Of a DNA stretch of 64,000 nucleotides, positions 57,472 to 64,000 are shown in pieces. The DNA lies in the NCBI GenBank assembly GCA_946122785.1, contig CAMGYJ010000011.1, positions 24,181,007 to 24,245,006 of the forward strand, given 5' to 3'. The notes beneath the pieces are model-generated. The model saw only the letters and a list, made by a program, of their open reading frames with translations, made no database searches and was not told the origin of the DNA. Both the position numbers and the translations under genes were made by a program. Origin of the DNA: Linum tenue (taxonomy: Eukaryota; Streptophyta; Magnoliopsida; Malpighiales; Linaceae). How positions within the stretch are numbered: the stretch's first letter is position 1; every line of letters begins with the position of its first letter.

Positions 57472-58878
57472 TGACACGCTAAAACACAACACCAAACTGC
57501 GACCAAGTGTAATCGCAGTCCGGAAATGCAGTAACAGGCAAGCTCTAATTGTCAACCCGGGGTCTAGATCTACTGCCTACTCCGTGTATATCTGTTATCT
57601 AGCAAACCAAGTCGAGTGATTGTTGATTTAAGTAAAAGCAGTAAGAAAGCAAGAATTGGTTCGGTTTTCTGAAGCAAAGGAAGAGTCATTCGGGAATGAG
57701 TCCCCCTAGCTCCTTGGTTAGGTCACAGTTGTAATTACTATTGGTTGCTTTACTGCTGATTATACTGCGGAAGATCCGACAGTAGCTTGGAATCTCTTAA
57801 GCTGACCAAGCCCTCTCAGTCAAACTACCCGGCAGACGACTAGTCTTCAACGGAATAGAACGCTGAGGCAATGAACACAGAACTCCACTACTGGAATTAG
57901 ATTCCAGTACAAAGCAGTGAATCGACTAACTCTCGTATAATCGATTCACTACTACCGGTTGAAGAAGCTCTAACAACCTAATCAGATTCTATCTATCTCA
58001 GGTTGCAGCAGAAATTAATAAAAGATGATCAGACTTCAATTGACTCAATCAAAACACTTCAATCGATTATAATCGAGCAATATCACAATCCAAAGGTAAT
58101 TACAAACAAGATTCCTAACACATGGAACTAGGGTTCTTCATACCCAAGTGAGAGAAAGTTCTACTCCATAGAGAGAGAGAGGGAAACAAAATACAAAGCA
58201 GTCATACTCATAACAATGGGAAGAATATGTTCTGAGATGTCAATCTTCACTCCCTGGGATGAAATCTGGGCTTCAATGGTGAGAAATCCACTCCAAATAG
58301 CTCCTAGGGTTTGTTCTTCGGACTTTCTCTCTCTAAAACTCTATTTTTGCTCCAAAAAGTCGACTCCCTCTCTTTTGGCTCGAATCTGCCTCAAAAACCC
58401 GAATCTGCCTCAAAAACCCGATTCTGGGTGAATTACAGGCTGAATTACGATCGTAATCATGGTCTGCCCGTAAATCGCCCAAAACGCGCGTTTTACTTAG
58501 CTCTGAGGAAGGGAATTACGGTCGTAATTTCCCAATTACTGCCAGTAATTACTGAATTACGACCGTAATTCATGTGACTCTTGCCCGTAATTGACTCTGC
58601 GATAGGAAATCTGGGAAATTAGGCTCGGCATTACATTTACGGGCAAGACAGTAGCAATTACGACCGTAATTGGTTAGGGTCTGCCCGTAATTCTCATCTT
58701 GAACCGCCAAATGACCTCCAAATGACCCGAAACTTGCGCCCATACACCTCTTTACTTGCTAGGACCTGAAATACGACAAAACAACACAACCTAGCGTAAA
58801 ATAGGCCAAGGAACAACAAATTCGAGCTAAAATGGTCAGGGAACAAGAGTGAAAACATGTGCAAATACGACGCTATCA
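57472..58878 (-). mobile_element. Element D 5' LTR (1407 bp)
   Basis: On the minus strand it runs from TGATAGCGTCGTATTTGC to GTTTTAGCGTGTCA. It has the same block order as the B LTR, with an ATTACGG palindrome array at about 58435-58700. It shows the intact LTR-to-primer-site junction that B has lost. Confidence 0.92.
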
Positions 58879-58918
58879 GAAAGAAACTTCATTTTTTCAT
58901 TTTTATACATCCCCTTCG

Positions 58919-59980
58919 TTAGCTGTCGTTAGACCAAATAATTGGCAAAGTCGTGAAAGGTGATCCGCCGCCACCGCGGGGTGGCACTCTCAGCCATGGC
59001 AAGCACGAATAACCTCTCATTGGGGAAAGTGTCATTAATCTTGCCTTGGAAAGTGCTTCCCCCGGGACCTTCAAGTCGTGAAAGGTGATCCGCCGCAAGG
59101 CTCTCGGCTCCTTTCTTATCTTTGATCTCCACATCGAATTCCTGGGGAAGAATTATCCATCTGATCAAGCGGGTTTGGCATCAATCTTGCTGATCAAGAA
59201 ACGGATGGTAGAATGATCGGTGTATACAATAACCTTCGACAATATAAGATAGGACCGGAACTTGTTGAAGGAAAAGATGACCGCCAACAATTCCTTTCCA
59301 GTAGTTGTAGTTCTCCTTACCTCGTTCAATGTCTTTGAGGCATAGCATATGGGTTGGAAATGTCTCCCTTGCCTTTGACCCAACACCGCTCCCACTGCGT
59401 AATCGCTAGCATCACACATTAGCTCGAAAGGGAGGCCCAATCCAGAAAAACTATGATCGGAGCATTTGTGAGCCTAGCCTTGAGGATATTGAAAGTTTCA
59501 AAACACTCCCTTCGTGAAGAGAAAAGGCACATCCTTCTCTAGAAGCTTCATTAGGGGTAGCGCGATCTTTGAGAAGTTTTCTATAAATTGGTGATAGAAT
59601 CCCACATGCCCAAGGAAGCTCCTAATGCCTTTAACTAATGTCGGAGGGGGAAGCTTACTTATGGTCTCGACCTTGACTTGGTCTACCTTAATGCCCTTCT
59701 TCAAAATCTTGTGCCCCAAAAAAATGCCCAATCATACCATAAAATGTGACTTCTCCCAACTCAAAGCCAAATTGGTCTCTTCACACCGTGCAAGAACCTT
59801 CTCCAAGTTGGCCAAGCAGTGAGTAAATGAACACCAAATATCAAGAAATCGTCCATGAAAACCTCCATTATCTCCCCACAAGCTTGTCAAAGATAGCCAC
59901 CATGCATCTCTAAAATGTAGCCGGGGCCTTATACAATCCAAACGGAATGAGTCTATAAGCAAATGTTTCGAATGGGCAAG
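58919..59980 (-). pseudogene. Element G reverse transcriptase and RNase H fragment
   Basis: The product starts abruptly in the reverse transcriptase palm (CPFETFAYR, then FMDDF), continues with [45 protein letters not shown] in the form GLPFELMCDASDYAVG, LILSKVIVYTDHSTIRFL, IRWIILPQEFDVEI and LAADHLSRLEGPGG, and stops near 58929. Stops and shifts occur at about 59900, 59735, 59460 and 59165. It keeps the RNase H region that B lost. Gag and protease are missing because the LTR end joins directly to the palm domain. Confidence 0.85.
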
Positions 59981-61205
59981 TGACTAGCTCCGACTATCAC
60001 AATAAGATCCCACCTAAGGTCCAAGTATAATCCTTAGATGGGTGCAACATAGGACAAGTATGTTTAGATATCAACCCGGGCCGGCCCATGTACCGCTACT
60101 TTGATGGTTTGAAACATTATCTAGCAGATGGTTTTGGTGAAAAAAAGATCTAAAGCTAAAGTGCTTGCAAAGAGAAATTGTTTTGACACTAATTGAGAAG
60201 GCTTCACCCGAGTGTTGCTCCCCCTAGCTAGCATTTTATGACTTGATGGATCAAATGGCCGTGTTTGGTGCGAGGGTTGTAAACCACAAGGAAGTCTAAA
60301 ATGTAGCCAAAGCTACCCTCTTAGTCTCTAGGTCGAGGAAAGAGGATACGATCCAAGCCACTAATGCGAATCTCTCAACCTATTGACTAAGGATTGGTTA
60401 GACTTCACCCTCGAATCGGAGTTCGGATGACCACCCACAATCAAACCCTAGGTGCTAATATGAATAGGAGGTTCGCCATGCATTAACCTAACTATGAGAC
60501 AATGAATTGCCCAAGAAAACCCAACATTCAAGCCTCTTTCAAAGAAAGGAAGGGGGGTTTTCTCGCTACCTAGGTTATAATGGCAATTAGATTGATAGAC
60601 TTTCACACAACACAATCATTCATGAATAATACCTTCATATTCACATTAAACACAACCACACACAAATCATTCTATTCATACAATCTTTCACATAATTGTA
60701 GCTAGGGTTTACAAATACCCAAGTGAACGAAGGGACTACTCCATGCTAGGAGAAGGGAAAACACAAGAGAGAAGAAGGAAACCCATAAAAGAGATGCTAG
60801 CCTTGCTCCTTGTGTTGAAGAGATCCTCCTTAGGGGGGGGGGGGGGAATTCCCAATTCCCTAGCTTCTCCTCTTCTTTGGTTCGTCACTTTCTCACTCTA
60901 AAAATCTGAAGAAGAAGAAGTTTCTCACACGAGGTCCCTCCTCTTTCTTCTTCCTTTCAGCTGACCTTTTATACTGAGATCACGCCCAGTTCATGTCCCA
61001 AGTTCACAGCCGTTAACATCAAGATGCGTCCGAGAACATAGTGAGCTTGATCAAAATGCACCGCTTCACTTCTGAGGTTCATGGGTTGTGGTTCTAGTTC
61101 ATGGTCTTAGTGACCGTGAACAGCTTTGGCGTCAGTAACCTCAAAAACCCCTCTGGATGCCTCGCGGTTCACAGGTTGTGGTTGCAGTTCACGATTCAAG
61201 GTATT
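59981..61205 (-). mobile_element. Element G 5' LTR, truncated at its start
   Basis: The minus strand ends GGAGCTAGTCA at 59981. It shares the GGCCGGCCCGGGTTGATA-type block with A and E, and carries the GTTCACGG-type array (61000-61200). The first bases of the LTR are missing: at 61205 it abuts plus-strand sequence of element E type. A run of 14 G lies at 60833-60846. Confidence 0.75.
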
Positions 61206-61206
61206 G

Positions 61207-61650
61207 AGACGATAGGGCCGAGTGTTTATGATTGTGCACATCTTCTGCACCAAAAAGGTCCCGACCCCACTGGTCTTGAGAGTGAGTGATTCATTCTTGT
61301 TTTGCATGCCATATTATACCCTGGTGAGGACCTTTATTTCCTTTCCCTTTGTTCCTCGAACTTGAATTCTTTGCATGGTTGGTTGTGGTTGATAAGTGGT
61401 CTTGTTGAGACTTGCATTGATCCATGAACAAGGTGAGAACTTTTCGTTTGCCCACTTTTGGTGGCCTCGAATGTTGTTTGTGGTGGATGTCGGTATTGCT
61501 TGCAACGGTCCATGCATTAATTGCCAATAGCCATTGAGAATTCCCACTTTGTGCCCTTTGAGTTGTCCCCAAAGTATGTTTGTAGGTTGAAATATTACCT
61601 TGTTTGAAATGGTTTGCTTGGGGACAAGCAAACGTCTAAGTGTGGGGGAG
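61207..61650 (+). mobile_element. 3' end of an E-family element (untranslated region and polypurine tract)
   Basis: It matches A's 3' untranslated region, including GTGCA-CATCTTC-TGCAC (61234-61250), CCGACCCCACTGGTC and GCTTGGGGACAAGCAAACGT, then the polypurine tract TAAGTGTGGGGGAG at 61637-61650. Confidence 0.8.
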
Positions 61651-63091
61651 GGATTCAGGCCTAATTGTACACATTTTACCCCCGTTTTCCTTAGGTGATT
61701 GTGGCAATTATGCTCCTAAAAGGGTGGTTTTACGCTAGGTTTCTTTTATTTTAGCATGTTTCAGGATTTAACAGGTGAAACCAACCTCGGAGTCGAAAGT
61801 TTGACGAAAAGGAGCGAAATCGGGAGAAAAGAGGCAGTTCACGGTTTCTCCTGGGAGATCACGGTCTGCTTAGACCGTGAAGAGGAGCTGTTGCCCGTGA
61901 ACATCATGGCGTCCAGGGCCACATCTCAAGTTACTGACGCTAATTGAGTTCATGGTCACTAAGACTGTGAAGAGGAGCTATTGCCCGTGAACTCGTGCAA
62001 GCGAAGCAGTGCGTTTCAACGCCCATCTTGAGTTCACGGACGCGTTTAAGAGTTTACGGTCGTGAACTGAGGCCGTGAACTGACCATGATCCCTGTTTGA
62101 AAGAAGATCTGAAAGGAAGAGAGGGGAGCCCATAGAGTGAGAAATTCTTCTTGTTCGGATTTTAGAGAGAGAAAGACGAACCAAAGGAGAACAAGCCTAG
62201 GGTTTTGCTCCAAGTGTGGATTTGGGAAGATTCTCCCCAAGAGAAGTTCCGCACAAGTGACAAGAATATTGGAAGCCTCCTTCATGATGGTTTCTACCTC
62301 TTCCCCTTGTGTTTCTCCCACTTCTAGCATGAAGTAGATTTCTTTTTCACTTGGGTGTTGTGAAACCCTCACTACCTACCATGTATTTGTTGTTATGTGA
62401 ATTGAATAATTGTTTATGGGTGTTGTTTAATTCAATGATTGAGGTATTATTCATGTTGATTGTGCATGCTTTGTGCTTAGCAATCTTATTAGCCACTTTA
62501 ACCTAGATTAGAGAGGGAAAACCCCCCTTCAAGGGAGGCTCAATTGAGTTGGTATTCCTAGGATTTTTATGTCACCTATCTAAGTTAATTTAGGGCAAAC
62601 CTTGATGTTGGATTAAGCAATTTGGTTAAGCGCGATTAAGCCGTCCAACCATTTGGTTGAGTGAGGGAGTAAGTCAATCATCGATTGCCTAAACTGAGAG
62701 GGCCGAGTGATAGCCTATAATGTATCCCTTGGTTTAGCAATCGAGGGTGTGGTCTACGACCATATTTGCGTCCCCTAGCAGTTCGCGGTCACCTTTCCAA
62801 TAGAAATCGTTTCGATTGACATACCATAGTAATAGTTAGGGGGAAGCGACACTCGAGTGATCCTTCTCACAAAAGAACTTTCAAAACCATTCACTTTTGT
62901 CTTGCTTTACTTTAATTAGAAAACTTTTCAACCAAAACCGAGTCGCTAGATAATGATTCAAATGACTGAAGTAGGGGTACACGGACCGACCCGAGTCGAT
63001 ATTTAAACATACTTGCCATGTACTGTACCCGACTAGGGTTTATATTTTGACCTTAGGCGAGAATTAATTATGGTATTCGGGACGAGTCAGT
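61651..63091 (+). mobile_element. Element E LTR (1441 bp)
   Basis: It begins GGATTCAGGCC (the family start TG mutated to GG) and ends GACGAGTCA. It contains TTTTACGCTAGGTT...TGTTTCAGGATTTAA, a GTTCACGG/CCGTGAAC array (about 61830-62090), and a long inverted repeat TCGATTGC-TAAAC / GTTTAGCAATCGA (about 62680-62748). Confidence 0.85.
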
Positions 63092-63096
63092 TTTTG

Positions 63097-63114
63097 GCGC
63101 CATTGCCGGGGACA
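63097..63114 (+). promoter_or_regulatory. Element E primer-binding site (tRNA-Asp type)
   Basis: TGGCGCCATTGCCGGGGA, one mismatch to the tRNA-Asp complement. Confidence 0.85.
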
Positions 63115-63233
63115 ACGGTCCGTTATCTTGAATTTTTTTTTGTTAATCTAGCTTTTAATTTCCAGTTTTGAAACTGTGTGTGCTTTGCTTGTGCTAGACT
63201 TGGTGTTGTTTTCTGATGGTGTGTAGGTGGTGC

Positions 63234-64000
63234 ATGACCCGGAGTAACCCGGCACCTTTGCTACCACTTGACGGGGACATAAACCGAACTCTCCGGCTCC
63301 TAGCACGGGAGAGAGAGCTAGCGGAGGCAAGGATAAGGAGTGAAGGAAGGGGCAAACAATCGGGCCCCAGTGCTAGTGCAGAAGAAGTCGAAGAAGTGGA
63401 AGTTGCAACCGTCGTTGGAGTAGAAATGGTGGGGAACCAAAGACAAGATGGAGCCGCCCAAGCTCGTAACCTACACAATGCGGTGGAGGAAGAGGAAGCC
63501 CCAAGTACAATGGGGGGTACTATATGGCCCCACGGCCGGCGGACATTCAATCGCCGATCCTACATCGTCCCTTGGCGGCAAACAATTTCGAGATCAAGCC
63601 GCTTTTAGTGACTATGATACAGAGCAATGCTTTGTTTCACGGCCTTGAGAGCTAGTCACCAAGAGAGCACGTGCAGAGGTTCTTGGAGCTTGCGGGAAGC
63701 TTGAAAATCAATGGTGTGCCGGCCGAAGCTGCAACTAAGTCTTTTCCCCTACTCACTTGCGGGAAAAGCGCTTCGGTGGCTAAACAATTGTCCAACTCGG
63801 TCAATCACCTCATGGGACGATCTTCTCAACAAATTCATGACTCGCTACTGCCCGCCTTCGAAGACGGCGGAGTTGAGGAAGAAGATTATCCATTTCGAGC
63901 AAGAAGAGGATGAGACCTTGAGGGACGCTTGGGAGAGGTACTTTGATTACTTTCTTTAGTACCCTCACCACGGGTTTGAAGAAAAGTTTCGGATTGAAAC
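63234..64000 (+). pseudogene. Element E gag, continuing past the window
   Basis: The ATG at 63234 follows a TGTGTAG|GTGGTGC acceptor-like site. It reads MTRSNPAPLLPLDGD, parallel to the B and D Gag starts, then an acidic region. The frame shifts near 63530 and 63730. Capsid motifs appear as LFPYSLAGKALRWLNN, FMTRYCPPSKTAELRKKI, LRDAWERYFDYFL and PHHGFEEKF at the window edge; a stop at 63957 interrupts. Protease and pol would lie beyond the window. Confidence 0.75.

Larger units (their letters stand above)
53757..58878 (-). mobile_element. Element D: Athila-like relative of B, 3'-truncated
   Basis: Read on the minus strand: 5' LTR 58878-57472, primer site, gag, protease, integrase tail, then 3' untranslated region with the same hairpin, internal polypurine tract and two-stem structure as B. 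It ends at 53757 where the Gypsy LTR-like block begins. The 3' LTR and envelope-position gene are absent. Confidence 0.9.

Overview
The window looks like heterochromatic, repeat-rich nuclear DNA of a flowering plant, probably a eudicot. The reasons are plant-type LINEs, Copia and Athila/Tat-type Ty3-Gypsy retroelements, hAT transposons with 8-bp target duplications, a plant mobile domain (PMD) pseudogene and a plant-type multi-pass membrane protein. Species cannot be told. Only one intact host gene is visible: the intronless membrane-protein gene at 3310-4329 (minus). Nearly everything else is mobile-element sequence of different ages.

Left part (1-16.8 kb): the tail of an Athila-type LTR, a broken minus-strand LINE, a probable solo Copia LTR (2314-2988), the host gene, and AT-rich DNA holding a hAT end (to 6042), a SINE-like promoter pair, and two complete short hAT-type elements with perfect 8-bp duplications (7612-8456 and 11435-11912). 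A plus-strand LINE remnant (about 12.6-14.1 kb), an LTR-like block and a minus-strand PMD pseudogene (15397-16457) follow.

Centre (16.8-48.4 kb): a three-level nest. Element A (16777-48405, duplication GCGTG) is an old non-autonomous Athila/Tat-like element. Element B (21644-34281, duplication ATGGT), a full-structure Athila-like element with gag-pol and an envelope-position gene, sits in A's 3' untranslated region. Element C (34741-47745, duplication CTAAG), a large non-autonomous element with 3.7-kb LTRs that look identical except for homopolymer lengths, sits in A's 3' LTR. LTR divergence agrees with the order: A oldest, B younger, C very recent.

Right part (48.4-64 kb): the continuation of the array that A split; a small gag-less element F (minus) carrying a Copia insertion in its LTR; a hAT end; a Gypsy LTR-like block; element D (minus, relative of B, with Gag-Pro joined directly to an integrase tail); element G (minus, LTR fused to a truncated reverse transcriptase); and element E (plus), whose LTR has a 3' end of one copy on its left and a primer site plus gag on its right.

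The most interesting material is in the non-coding parts of A, B, D, E and F. They share apparent RNA secondary structures whose stems change in a compensatory way, internal polypurine tracts, family-specific short palindrome arrays at the same LTR position, and in B an internal promoter-like unit with a probable leader intron before the envelope-position gene.
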